Origin: Candidatus Oleimmundimicrobium sp.
GTDB lineage: Bacteria; Actinomycetota; Aquicultoria; UBA3085; Oleimmundimicrobiaceae
Direction of reading: 5' to 3'
Length of the DNA stretch: 52,721 nucleotides
NCBI RefSeq assembly: GCF_030651595.1
Contig: NZ_JAUSCH010000085.1
Span: 1-52,721 of the forward strand
Part shown: positions 37,141-45,253 of the stretch, in pieces
Layout of the letters: every line of letters starts with the position of its first letter
How positions within the stretch are numbered: the stretch's first letter is position 1
Made by a program: the position numbers and the translations under genes
The notes under the pieces: generated by a model
The model's input: the letters and a program-made list of their open reading frames with translations, nothing else
Database searches by the model: none
Told to the model about the DNA's origin: nothing

Positions 37141-37238
37141 AAACCACACCTCCATTTAAAAATAATTGCAAGAATCATATACGAGGATTAAAAATTTGTA
37201 AAGGCCGCTCTTGTATAAAATATGGATACCGGGAAAAG

Positions 37239-38342
37239 TTATTCTACCCCAATTAATTTATATATTCTTTTGCCAAGTCCCACTTTCTCGCCGTAATCGA
37301 GCTGAACACTCCAATCAATAGAAGGGAAAATGGCACGAAACTTATCTTCTGCAGAAAAATCCTTTAACCGACTTTTCTCTATACCTTGAGCAGAGTTAAC
37401 TAAATCAACACTGGCCTGGTCAATAGCAATAGGATCGCAAGATGCGAGAATACCCACATCTCTGACAATTGGAGCATCACTCCAACTCCAACAATCACAA
37501 TCGGGTGTAATATTTATCGCAAAATTAAAGAACCCAACCTTATTGATTTTGTTCTTTACAACACCCCGTGCATACTCCACAATTTTTTCCTGAAAAACAT
37601 CGGGTTCCGTTTCCCAATGTATGTCTATAGCTGAGAATGGACATGTCACAGTACACTCACCACAGCCAATACATTTTTTGCGACTTATCTCGGCCTTTCC
37701 CATAACATTTATCTTAATTGCCTCTGTAGAACACCAATGAATACATTTTCCACACCCCGTGCATACTGCCTGATTAACCTCAGGAAGAACATTGGAATGC
37801 ATCTCTTGCTTTGCACTCCGACATCCCAAACCCATCCCGATATTTTTAAGCGCGCCACCAAAACCTGTAAGCTCATGACCCTTAAAATGAGAAACAGCAA
37901 TTAAACAATCAGCTAAATAAGCTGCACTTGCAATCTTAACTTTCTCAAAATGCTTACCCTTAATTTTAACTTCAAAATAGTCCTTCCCATTCAAGCCGTC
38001 GGCAATAATAAGAGGCGCCCCCACCACGCTGTAGTCAAAACCATTCTCTATGGCAGTTGTGAGATGTTCCACAGCGTTTGCCCTGGAGCCAACGTAAAGA
38101 GTACCGGCATCAGTAAGAAAGGGCTTTCCTCCACACGCTTTTATCTTATCGACAATCCGACGAATAAAGATAGGAGATATAAAAGCGGTGTTCCCTTTCT
38201 CGCCAAAGTGAACTTTCACCGCAACCATATCGCCCTTTTCTATAAGACGAGCAAAACCCGCTTTATCAAAAAGGGTTTCCACTTTATCGAGTAAGCTCCG
38301 TTTTTTTTCGGTTCTCACATCCGAAAAATAAACCTCAGTCAT
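37239..38342 (-). CDS. DUF362 iron-sulfur protein
   Basis: A 367-residue protein with an N-terminal DUF362 domain (VAVKVHFGEKGNTAFISPIFIRRIVDKI, LTDAGTLY, SHFKGHELTGFGGALKNIGMGLG) and two [4Fe-4S] motifs near residues 190-235 (C-T-G-C-G-K-C-I-H-W-C-S and C-I-G-C-G-E-C-T-V-T-C-P). The C-terminal part (CDCWSWSDAPIVRDVGILASCDPIAIDQASVDLVN) contains further conserved cysteines. The family's reaction is not established; it is widespread in anaerobes. It overlaps the ROK kinase gene by eight bases. The ATG is chosen, but a TTG 12 bases upstream is possible. Confidence 0.88.
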   Translation of the reverse strand: MTEVYFSDVRTEKKRSLLDKVETLFDKAGFARLIEKGDMVAVKVHFGEKGNTAFISPIFIRRIVDKIKACGGKPFLTDAGTLYVGSRANAVEHLTTAIENGFDYSVVGAPLIIADGLNGKDYFEVKIKGKHFEKVKIASAAYLADCLIAVSHFKGHELTGFGGALKNIGMGLGCRSAKQEMHSNVLPEVNQAVCTGCGKCIHWCSTEAIKINVMGKAEISRKKCIGCGECTVTCPFSAIDIHWETEPDVFQEKIVEYARGVVKNKINKVGFFNFAINITPDCDCWSWSDAPIVRDVGILASCDPIAIDQASVDLVNSAQGIEKSRLKDFSAEDKFRAIFPSIDWSVQLDYGEKVGLGKRIYKLIGVE

Positions 38343-39333
38343 TGTAACTTTCAATCTCCTTCCTGATTAGAGAAGCAGCTCCCATAAAACCAGCCTTGTT
38401 ACCCAACTCTGCCTTTACAATTTTTACGATTTCAGAATTAGGTTTAATAGCGTAATTTCGAACTATATCTTCCGCAAAGTTTAAAATTAAATCACCGGTT
38501 TCGGCTACGCCACCACCAACGATTATCACCTCTGGGTTGAAGATATTTACTAAGCTCGTAAACGCCACACCGATAATCTCGCCAATTTCTCGCAAAACAC
38601 CCAATGCCAACTCGTCCCCTTCAGCAGCAGCCAACACAAGAGATTCGCCATTAACCTTATCTATATTTCCTCCAGCCATTTTAAGAATTAAAGCATCCGG
38701 TTTTTTCGCTATAACGGCCCGCGCTTTTTTGGCAATAGCCGAACCTGCTGCCATCGCCTCAAAACAACCGTAATTACCACAACCGCAACGAGGACCGTTT
38801 CTGTCAATTATCATATGTCCTATCTCGGCAGCACAACCTACAGCACCCCGATAAATTTTATCATTAATAATTAAACCGCCGCCTATCCCCGTGCCTATGG
38901 TCACACCGACAATTTCAGAAGCATTTCTTCCTGCCCCAAAACATTTTTCACCCCAAACAGCAACATTGGCATCGTTGTCTAAAAAAATAGGGATTTTAAA
39001 ATGTTGATACATAGCATCTTTAAAACCAAAGTTTCTAAAAGGAAGATTTGGAGAAAAAATAACCGTGCCACTCTTGAAATCTATCGTACCCGCTACCCCG
39101 TTGCCAATCCCACTAACATCACTTAAGGCAATACCAGAAACATCACAAACTTTATTGATTAGAGAAATTACTTGATTTAAAATACGTTGACTTCCCTGCT
39201 GAGATTCATCAAAATCCGCCCTGGAGGTAGGTTCGACCCGTTCACAAAGAATACCGTCTCTCTCATCCAGCAAAGCAACAGTAGTCTTTGTCCCTCCTAT
39301 GTCAACTCCTACTACAAATCCGTTGTCAGACAT
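38335..39333 (-). CDS. ROK family sugar kinase, probably glucokinase
   Basis: A 332-residue ASKHA-fold kinase. The phosphate loop is GVDIGGTKTTVALLD, the catalytic Asp is in IFLDNDANVAVWGE, and the zinc-binding ROK signature is C-G-C-G-N-Y-G-C-F-E after EIGHMIID. LVNIFNPEVIIVGGGVAETGD is also conserved. Glucose or another hexose or N-acetylhexosamine is the likely substrate. It has no DNA-binding domain, so it is an enzyme and not a ROK repressor. It is the first gene of a two-gene unit with the DUF362 protein. RBS GAGGGG precedes the ATG. Confidence 0.92.
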   Translation of the reverse strand: MSDNGFVVGVDIGGTKTTVALLDERDGILCERVEPTSRADFDESQQGSQRILNQVISLINKVCDVSGIALSDVSGIGNGVAGTIDFKSGTVIFSPNLPFRNFGFKDAMYQHFKIPIFLDNDANVAVWGEKCFGAGRNASEIVGVTIGTGIGGGLIINDKIYRGAVGCAAEIGHMIIDRNGPRCGCGNYGCFEAMAAGSAIAKKARAVIAKKPDALILKMAGGNIDKVNGESLVLAAAEGDELALGVLREIGEIIGVAFTSLVNIFNPEVIIVGGGVAETGDLILNFAEDIVRNYAIKPNSEIVKIVKAELGNKAGFMGAASLIRKEIESYND

Positions 39334-39348
39334 ACGCCCCTCGCTTGT

Positions 39349-40191
39349 CTATTGACAACCATGAGGTTCAATTATCCTAGCATCATGTGCCAAATCTTTA
39401 GAATAGACAGAAACTCGATTTCTTCCTTGGTTTTTTGAAAAATTTAAAGCTTGATCCGCCCTATCAATAAGCTCGAGGTCGTCACGCGCATCCGAAGGGT
39501 AAGTAGCCACTCCCGCACTTATAGTTATTTTTTTATCCTCAAAGTCCGCTTCCTCAACAGCTTTTCTTATCCTCTCGGCAACCTCCGCGGCTTCACCACT
39601 CGTGTTAGGTAAAATGATTGCGAATTCCTCTACTCCATACCTCGTCACAATATCAACAACCCTTACCTGCTCATTGATAATTCTAGTCACCTTTTTCAGC
39701 AGCTCGTTTCCTTTTACGTGACCAAATTTATCATTAAAAGGCTTAAAGAAATCTATATCCAACATAATTAGAGACATCTTGCTTCCAAATCTGTCGGCTC
39801 TTTCCCGCTCTTCTTCAATTCTATCGATGAAATATCCGTAATTATGAAGTCCTGTAAGTTTATCGACCATTGAGAGATGTGTCAGCCTGTCATTGGCTTC
39901 CTTATACTTTTTTGACATTTGACCTAAAGTTAAACCCACCACAAACATAATAAGAATTTCTATTCCTATTTGGCTAAGATAAGCATCGCTTACAATGAAA
40001 AGAACAATAGCCGCGCATAAAGGAACCAACACCCCACCTCGTAAATCAAAAAAGATTGTAGCTAAGATAAGGGGCAAGTAAAACAAGCTAAAAAGCACAA
40101 AATCTTTTAGAATCGCGTTTAAAAAACCAACCAACCCGAAACTTACGATTATTGCTAATAAAATAAATGACTTCGAAATAGGTTTTTGCAA
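39349..40191 (-). CDS. Membrane-bound GGDEF protein (diguanylate cyclase-like)
   Basis: About 280 residues. Five or six membrane helices occupy residues 8-115, and a GGDEF domain (about 118-270) begins HLSMVDKLTGLHNYGYF. The metal-binding MLDIDFFKPFNDKFGH block is present. The active-site loop reads G-V-E-E-F (186-190) in place of GG(D/E)EF. The product-inhibition site RxxD (R177-V-V-D180) lies five residues upstream as in active enzymes. It may make cyclic di-GMP or have become a receptor. AAAGGAG directly abuts an ATG at 40198-40200, so I favour the TTG nine bases on; either is possible. Confidence 0.85.
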   Translation of the reverse strand: MQKPISKSFILLAIIVSFGLVGFLNAILKDFVLFSLFYLPLILATIFFDLRGGVLVPLCAAIVLFIVSDAYLSQIGIEILIMFVVGLTLGQMSKKYKEANDRLTHLSMVDKLTGLHNYGYFIDRIEEERERADRFGSKMSLIMLDIDFFKPFNDKFGHVKGNELLKKVTRIINEQVRVVDIVTRYGVEEFAIILPNTSGEAAEVAERIRKAVEEADFEDKKITISAGVATYPSDARDDLELIDRADQALNFSKNQGRNRVSVYSKDLAHDARIIEPHGCQ

Positions 40192-40271
40192 AGAAACCAT
40201 CTCCTTTGGTTCTTTTATAATGCAATTATTCACGGAAAAAGAAACAAATCCTTTAATTGAGCTTAAATTTG

Positions 40272-40300
40272 TTAAATATTTCTTCTTTAATGCGTATAAT
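40272..40300 (+). promoter_or_regulatory. Candidate promoter of the radical SAM gene
   Basis: TATAAT at 40295-40300 is a perfect -10 box. The -35 region TTAAAT at 17 bases is weak. Transcription would start near 40307, about 30 bases before the proposed ATA start. Confidence 0.45.
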
Positions 40301-40337
40301 AATAATATATCAAATACCAAAAAATGAGGTGCTAAAG

Positions 40338-41237
40338 ATAAAATTAGGACAACTTTTATATCTTGTAAAGTACTACACATACACCAAAGTTACAAACAAA
40401 AAAAGGCCCATCTTGGCTGGCGTTAAGCTCACTCACCGCTGCACTTTAAAGTGTCGTCAATGCCCCTTTTGGCGTAGACCAGGGGAAGATATAAAATTCA
40501 CTCAGTTAAAAGAGACTATGAAGAATTTATACGAACAAGGCGTAAGAATATGGCTGATGGAGGGAGGCGAACCTCTTCTTTGGAGAGATGGAGAGTTAAA
40601 TATCCATGATATAGTCGCCGAAGCTAAAAAATATTTCTACTGTGTTGGGGTAACTACCAACGGCACACTCCCTATAGATGTAAAAACCGATGTGGTTTGG
40701 GTTAGCGTCGATGGTTTAAGAGATACCCATAATTATCTCAGAAGCAACTCTTTCGATAAAGTCATTGAGAATATTAAAAAATCACGGCACCCAAAACTCT
40801 TTTCAAATATAGTAATTAACCGTTTAAACTACCAAGAGATTCCAGAGCTTGTAAAGTTTCTCTCCGATATCGTAAAAGGAATAACAATTCAGTTTTTCTT
40901 CCCATATCCCGAGAGCGAAGACCTGGCCTTAACGTGGGAACAAAGAGAAAAAGTGCTTGATGAATTAATAGAGCTTAAAAAAGAAGGATGGCCCCTGGTA
41001 GATAGTTTTACCGCTCTCAAAGCACTCAAGAAAAACACTTGGAAATGTGAGCCGTGGATGGTTGTCTGCGTTGAAAGAGATGGAACAGTTGAGCAAGGGT
41101 GTTATCTTAAAAATAGAACTCCTTATGAAGACCCCTGTAAGATTTGCGGGCTTACCGCTCACACGGAGCTTTCACTGGCCTACCAGTTAAATTGGGAAGC
41201 CATAAACGTGGGACGTAAAACTATGGGGATTTTCTAA
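40338..41237 (+). CDS. Radical SAM protein
   Basis: A radical SAM enzyme of about 300 residues. The cluster motif is C-T-L-K-C-R-Q-C in VKLTHRCTLKCRQCPFWRR, followed by MEGGEPLLW (GGEP motif), VGVTTNGTLP and VWVSVDGLRDTHNYLRSNSFDKVIENI. A C-terminal cysteine cluster (CEPWMVVCVERDG, GCYLKNR, CKICGL) may hold a second cluster. It resembles HpnH-like and PTO1314-like proteins, without a clear substrate. The RBS GAGGTG (40326-40331) points to ATA at 40338 as first codon; an in-frame GTG at 40329 overlaps the RBS, and no ATG is near. It is divergent from the diguanylate cyclase gene. Confidence 0.82.
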   Translation: MKLGQLLYLVKYYTYTKVTNKKRPILAGVKLTHRCTLKCRQCPFWRRPGEDIKFTQLKETMKNLYEQGVRIWLMEGGEPLLWRDGELNIHDIVAEAKKYFYCVGVTTNGTLPIDVKTDVVWVSVDGLRDTHNYLRSNSFDKVIENIKKSRHPKLFSNIVINRLNYQEIPELVKFLSDIVKGITIQFFFPYPESEDLALTWEQREKVLDELIELKKEGWPLVDSFTALKALKKNTWKCEPWMVVCVERDGTVEQGCYLKNRTPYEDPCKICGLTAHTELSLAYQLNWEAINVGRKTMGIF

Positions 41238-41269
41238 AAAGTAAAAATTGGTATGTAGACTCATTTGAC

Positions 41270-41929
41270 CTAAGATTTAAGATGTTTTCGGATCTTATCT
41301 TTCAACCATGATATCCAACTATCAATCCCATCAGCAGATTTACAAGAAATCTCAAAAATATTAATATCTGGATTCAAATTATTTACAGTTCCTTTAAGCC
41401 TATTTATATCAAAGTCAGTATAATCTAATAAATCAATTTTATTTAGAACAAGGACTTCCGACTCAATAAATATACGAGGATATTTAAGCGGCTTATCATC
41501 CCCCTCCGGGACACTCAATATAACCATCTTAACAGTTTCGCCTAAATCGAATTCCGCGGGGCAGACAAGATTTCCAACGTTTTCAATGATGATTAAGTCC
41601 GTCTCATCCAAATTAAGGAAACCTAGAGTACCGCGAATCATGTTTGCGTCAAGGTGACAAGCGCCACCCGTATTTATTTGAATCGTGGTAACACCATGCT
41701 CGCGGACCTTTTCAGCATCAACTTTTGAAGCAATATCTCCTTCAATTACGGCTATATTCAAGTCATTTTTTAAATTTTCAATGGTTTGCAAAATAAAACT
41801 GGTCTTCCCCGCCCCAGGAGAAGCCATTAAATTTATCACATAGATTCCTTTATCCTCAAAAATCTTCCTCAAATCGGCAGCAATTTTATTATTGGACGCT
41901 AAAATATTTTGCTGAAGCTTAATTTCCAT
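41270..41929 (-). CDS. hypB: Hydrogenase nickel-insertion GTPase HypB
   Basis: A 219-residue SIMIBI GTPase that delivers nickel to the hydrogenase large subunit together with HypA. Walker A is A-S-P-G-A-G-K-T, the metal site is GGACHLDA, and NVGNLVCPAEFDLGE and LNKIDLLDY complete the G domain. The N-terminal CxxCGC nickel motif and histidine stretch of some HypB proteins are absent. It is the last gene after hypA (17 bases apart). GGGAGG lies ahead of the ATG. Confidence 0.96.
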   Translation of the reverse strand: MEIKLQQNILASNNKIAADLRKIFEDKGIYVINLMASPGAGKTSFILQTIENLKNDLNIAVIEGDIASKVDAEKVREHGVTTIQINTGGACHLDANMIRGTLGFLNLDETDLIIIENVGNLVCPAEFDLGETVKMVILSVPEGDDKPLKYPRIFIESEVLVLNKIDLLDYTDFDINRLKGTVNNLNPDINIFEISCKSADGIDSWISWLKDKIRKHLKS

Positions 41930-41946
41930 TTGCTTTCAACCTCCCT

Positions 41947-42282
41947 TTACTCAATTTCGATAGCCGAAATTGCCAATTCTTTGCCCGCAATTATCTTCAT
42001 TCCTGTACCGCATTCGCATATAAAGTCGAGATTTTCCACCCTTTTTACCTTTCCGCAAAGAGGACACTTGGCTTGAAGCGGCACCTCCGCTATTTCCACT
42101 TCGGCACCACTAGCGAGAGTGTCCTTGCTCATTAATTCGAAGTAAAACTTAACACAATCTCCAACTATGTTTGTAAGCTCCCCCACCTCGATTTTCACCG
42201 TCTTTACTCTCGTTGCATCCCTTTTCTCTGCTTCAGCAAGAACTATAGACAAAATACTTTCAGTTATCGCCATTTCATGCAC
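41947..42282 (-). CDS. hypA: Hydrogenase nickel metallochaperone HypA
   Basis: A 111-residue HypA. The nickel site is the N-terminal M-H-E, so the GTG start (giving MHEMAITES) is required. The zinc domain has C-P-L-C and then C-E-C, where most HypA proteins have a second CxxC; the second pair is therefore C-x-C here. The C-terminal GKELAISAIEIE strand is typical. It lies between a maturation protease and hypB in what looks like one transcript. Confidence 0.94.
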   Translation of the reverse strand: MHEMAITESILSIVLAEAEKRDATRVKTVKIEVGELTNIVGDCVKFYFELMSKDTLASGAEVEIAEVPLQAKCPLCGKVKRVENLDFICECGTGMKIIAGKELAISAIEIE

Positions 42283-42319
42283 GTTTAAATAACCCCCCAG
42301 TCTCTATCTACCCTATAAG

Positions 42320-42340
42320 CCCCGCCAGCAGCGGGCAGGC
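42320..42340. repeat. GC-rich intergenic palindrome, GCCTGCC family
   Basis: CCCCGCCAGCAGCGGGCAGG with adjacent CATCAGCCATCTGC. The same element, CCCCGCCAGAGGCGGGCAGG, occurs at 50401-50420 beside similar CAGCCATCAGCC wording. Confidence 0.6.
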
Positions 42341-42341
42341 A

Positions 42342-42821
42342 TCAGCCATCTGCTACATTGCTTCTAAGTTTTTCAACCTCTTCCAAAACCAACTCTATTA
42401 TCCTTGGAATTTTCTCTTGCAACTCAGAGGTTAGTTCCAAACCCAAATTTATCTCCTTCGGTTGTACCCCAAAAATTATCGTTTCGGGACATTTTCCAAG
42501 ATGTTCGGCCATCTTTAAAACTTCTAAAATCTCAACTTCATGAAGAGAGACTTTTTCTTTGGACTTCAACTTCACATCTTTGGGCCTAAACCTAAACATA
42601 TCACCTGGTTCCGAACCCGCCTCAACGGCATCCACAACAATCAGTTTATCCGCTTCTTGAACGGGATAAAGCAAATCAAAACCGGCTGTTCCTCCGTCAA
42701 TTAGTTCGATGTCGTTCGGCAAATCCATTTTTTCCATCGCTTGAACAACTCGAACACCAATGCCTTCATCTTTAAGGAGAATATTTCCGACACCCAAAAT
42801 AACTATTTTCTTGTTCGTCAA
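42342..42821 (-). CDS. Hydrogenase maturation protease with intact metal ligands
   Basis: A 159-residue HybD/HyaD-family endopeptidase that removes the C-terminal tail of the large subunit after nickel insertion. The three metal-sensing positions are present: Glu in LGVGNILLKDEGIGVRV, Asp in LIVVDAVEAGSEPGD and His in VSLHEVEILEVL. The start is TTG, preceded by AAAGG. A terminator upstream separates it from the structural genes, so it belongs with hypA and hypB. A second, diverged copy sits next to the large subunit. Confidence 0.93.
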   Translation of the reverse strand: MTNKKIVILGVGNILLKDEGIGVRVVQAMEKMDLPNDIELIDGGTAGFDLLYPVQEADKLIVVDAVEAGSEPGDMFRFRPKDVKLKSKEKVSLHEVEILEVLKMAEHLGKCPETIIFGVQPKEINLGLELTSELQEKIPRIIELVLEEVEKLRSNVADG

Positions 42822-42925
42822 AATTAACCTTTCTTTGTGTTTAATTTTTAGACAATGTTATCATTTTAATACAATTTAAAAAATTTTTAAGAGATAATTG
42901 AGTTTAAAATTAAAAATAACCAAAA

Positions 42926-42957
42926 ATATAGACCCCCGAAAGTGGGGGGGTCTATAT
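42926..42957 (-). terminator. Terminator of the hydrogenase structural operon
   Basis: ATATAGACCCCC and GGGGGTCTATAT form a perfect 12-base stem about 28 bases after the membrane-subunit stop. A weak T-rich sequence follows on the reverse strand. Confidence 0.75.
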
Positions 42958-42984
42958 AATAATAAAATCTAACTACAACTAAAC

Positions 42985-43896
42985 TTACCTCACAACCTGG
43001 CCTCCATAGAGAAAGACCCATCTTACCATGAGTCCTCCCAAAAGCACCAAGATGGAAGCGATTGTGGCCATGCCCGTTCCTTTCCCATGAGCATCTTTAG
43101 ATGTCAATCCTTTTAACTCTATTGTCAGAGGAACGACAAGACCAATTGTAACTATGCCTATCCAGAAGGGGATAGCATAAGCTCCACTTAAAAGAACAGA
43201 GGCAGCTTCAGCCGCCCTTCCACCTGCAGCGTTTAATGTTATGAGAAGAATAGCAAAAGCTAACATCTCGATAACGATGACTATTGAGTCCGCTTTTTCG
43301 AGCAATCCCATAGAGAGCTCATCCTTCTTTTTGGAAATAGAAAGAATGAAAAGGATTAAAGCAAGACCGGTGGAAGATGCCGAGGCCAAAAAGACCACGG
43401 GCAACCAATTTACGCTCGACCACATGGGAACATTTTTCACGGCCAAAAGAACGCCCGTATATCCAGCGGTCAAAAAACCTAAGATAACACCAATTACCGA
43501 GAAGATCTTTCGGATACTATCTTTTCCCGCAAGACTCTTTATGATGGGCAAATCCTTGGTCTTTTCCTCCTCAGAGAGGAAGAAAGCCGGAACAATTACC
43601 CCGCCCACTATCGAAAATAGGGTAAGTACCCAGGTACCTTGGCTCATAAGAGAATTCGGTTTAAAGGTGATTATGAAATGCCAAAAATATAGCGGCCTTG
43701 CCAAATCCAAAACTAGAATAATAAGACTTACTACAATAATTGGCAAAACACAGTATGAGCCTATCTTAGCGACCCTTTTCATGCGGCTTCCGCCAAAAAG
43801 TTCAAAGAGAGCCCCTGTGTAGAAGCAGGCGCCGGCCAAACCACCAAGAAAGAGATAGACTGCCAAAAGATGGTGCCAATAGTGCGTTCCTTCCAT
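42985..43896 (-). CDS. NrfD/HybB-like membrane subunit of the hydrogenase
   Basis: A 303-residue polytopic membrane protein of the NrfD/PsrC family with about eight to nine helices. The opening GTHYWHHLLAVYLFLGGLAGACFYTGAL is typical, and ARPLYFWHFIITFKPNSLMSQGTWVL is the conserved quinone-site region. In Hyb-type hydrogenases the equivalent protein passes electrons to the menaquinone pool and binds no haem. The ATG is chosen, and its first base overlaps the stop of the iron-sulfur gene (TGATGG); a GTG lies three bases earlier. It ends the structural operon. Confidence 0.92.
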   Translation of the reverse strand: MEGTHYWHHLLAVYLFLGGLAGACFYTGALFELFGGSRMKRVAKIGSYCVLPIIVVSLIILVLDLARPLYFWHFIITFKPNSLMSQGTWVLTLFSIVGGVIVPAFFLSEEEKTKDLPIIKSLAGKDSIRKIFSVIGVILGFLTAGYTGVLLAVKNVPMWSSVNWLPVVFLASASSTGLALILFILSISKKKDELSMGLLEKADSIVIVIEMLAFAILLITLNAAGGRAAEAASVLLSGAYAIPFWIGIVTIGLVVPLTIELKGLTSKDAHGKGTGMATIASILVLLGGLMVRWVFLYGGQVVR

Positions 43897-44732
43897 CACT
43901 TGCCACCTCCTTTTTCCTTAGCTTCCTTCGCAACCAGCCAGTAGGGTACTATAGTAAGCCCTCCGGCGGCAAGCAAAGCGGTTAACCACTTTGCGGGCAT
44001 TGAAGCTGAAGAACGTTTGGGCTCATTGGGAAAACCGTAGACTTCGGGCTCGTCCTCCAAAAGATAGAGCCAAGCGGTCCCTCCCAAAACATCTTTGCCG
44101 TAAATTCTTGCTTTGCCTCCCACAATTGCCATTCTTTCTTCGGCCCTCTTTAAAACCTCTTCCTTGGTTCCGTAAAAAATCGCGTCGGTCGGACAGGCCT
44201 CCGCGCAAGCAGGAGGTAAACCCTTAGATACCCTATGACTGCAGAAGTTACACTTTTTCATTACCCCCGATTCAGGATCGAATCTTGGCACCCCGAAGGG
44301 GCACGCATAATGGCAATTCTTGCAGCCTATACAGATATCCTTATCTATCTTTACGATATCTCCTTCTCGTTTTATGGCCCCGGCAGCACAGGCATCGATG
44401 CAGCTCGCTTCGGCACAGTGGAAACACTGTACCTTCGTCTTTAGCCAGTTGGGCTCCTCTTCGGTTCCCAAGTTTTTAAACTTTACCGTGGTGAAGACGT
44501 TGCTTCCCAAATCCGGGGAATAATCATAGGTGCCCGAATTTTCATTCGTCTTTTTGCAAGCAATGGCGCAGGATAGACAACCAGCACAAAGACCGGGCTC
44601 AACGAGACAGGCATGCTTTCCCTTCGATTCGGCAAAAGCCTTCGTTAACTCGCCCAGACCAGTAACAACACCCGTTGTGGAGACAAGACCCAAACCCGCC
44701 ACCTTTAAAAAACTCTTTCGAGTAATCTTCAC
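43896..44732 (-). CDS. HybA-like four-cluster [4Fe-4S] electron-transfer subunit
   Basis: A 278-residue exported iron-sulfur protein. The N-terminus T-R-K-S-F-L-K with a following hydrophobic stretch resembles a Tat signal with RK in place of the usual RR, with a possible cleavage site after A-F-A. Sixteen cysteines form four [4Fe-4S] motifs: LCAGCLSCAIAC, QCFHCAEASCIDAC, ICIGCKNCHYAC, and KCNFC with PACAEAC. A C-terminal membrane helix (about 245-265) anchors it. It would carry electrons from the small subunit to the NrfD-type subunit. The GTG start overlaps the stop of the protease-like gene (GTGA). Confidence 0.94.
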   Translation of the reverse strand: MKITRKSFLKVAGLGLVSTTGVVTGLGELTKAFAESKGKHACLVEPGLCAGCLSCAIACKKTNENSGTYDYSPDLGSNVFTTVKFKNLGTEEEPNWLKTKVQCFHCAEASCIDACAAGAIKREGDIVKIDKDICIGCKNCHYACPFGVPRFDPESGVMKKCNFCSHRVSKGLPPACAEACPTDAIFYGTKEEVLKRAEERMAIVGGKARIYGKDVLGGTAWLYLLEDEPEVYGFPNEPKRSSASMPAKWLTALLAAGGLTIVPYWLVAKEAKEKGGGK

Positions 44733-45226
44733 TTTGTATCCTCACTCCTTTCTTTGGAATCTTCCTTTTTTGACCCGTGGTCGAACTCTTCTTTTATCCT
44801 CTCTATTATGGTAGGTATACTCTCCTGTAATTCCCTACTTAAACCCATTCCAACGTCAACTTCCTTTGGGACAACACTTACCACAACAATTTCAGGACAG
44901 TTTCCCCTTACTTTAACATCGTCTAGGGCGCTAAAGAGAGCCAGCTGATCTATCGAGGTATCTTCTACCTTGAGCGCCCTTTCAACCTCGCTTAAACCCG
45001 GTTTTAAACACGTCCCTGGCTTATCGTCCCTCTTTAAGATATTGACTATGATGAGCTTATCGGCCCTTTCTAAAAGGGGTAGAAAATCGCGTCCCACCAA
45101 TCCTCCGTCGACCACTTCCACATTTTTTGGCAAAATCTCTTTTGCCAGCTCGTTTACAACATAAATCCCGACTCCCTCGTCCCGGAGCAGGATATTCCCT
45201 ACCCCGAGAACGACTATCTTTTTCAA
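44729..45226 (-). CDS. Hydrogenase maturation protease-like protein with altered metal ligands
   Basis: A 165-residue HybD-fold protein between the large subunit and the HybA-like gene. The N-terminal VVLGVGNILLRDEGVGIYV keeps the first metal ligand (Glu). The second ligand block reads LIIVNILKRDDKPG, with Asn where Asp is expected, and the third reads TSIDQLALF, with Asp where His is expected. The C-terminal ESIPTIIERIKEE helix is conserved, and a charged tail follows. It may be specialised for the selenocysteine-containing precursor or be a chaperone. The start is TTG with AAAGGA nine bases upstream; an ATG at 45248-45250 directly after the large-subunit stop is an alternative. Confidence 0.85.
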   Translation of the reverse strand: MKKIVVLGVGNILLRDEGVGIYVVNELAKEILPKNVEVVDGGLVGRDFLPLLERADKLIIVNILKRDDKPGTCLKPGLSEVERALKVEDTSIDQLALFSALDDVKVRGNCPEIVVVSVVPKEVDVGMGLSRELQESIPTIIERIKEEFDHGSKKEDSKERSEDTK

Positions 45227-45253
45227 GGAGCCTTTTCCTTTAAACGTCATCAA

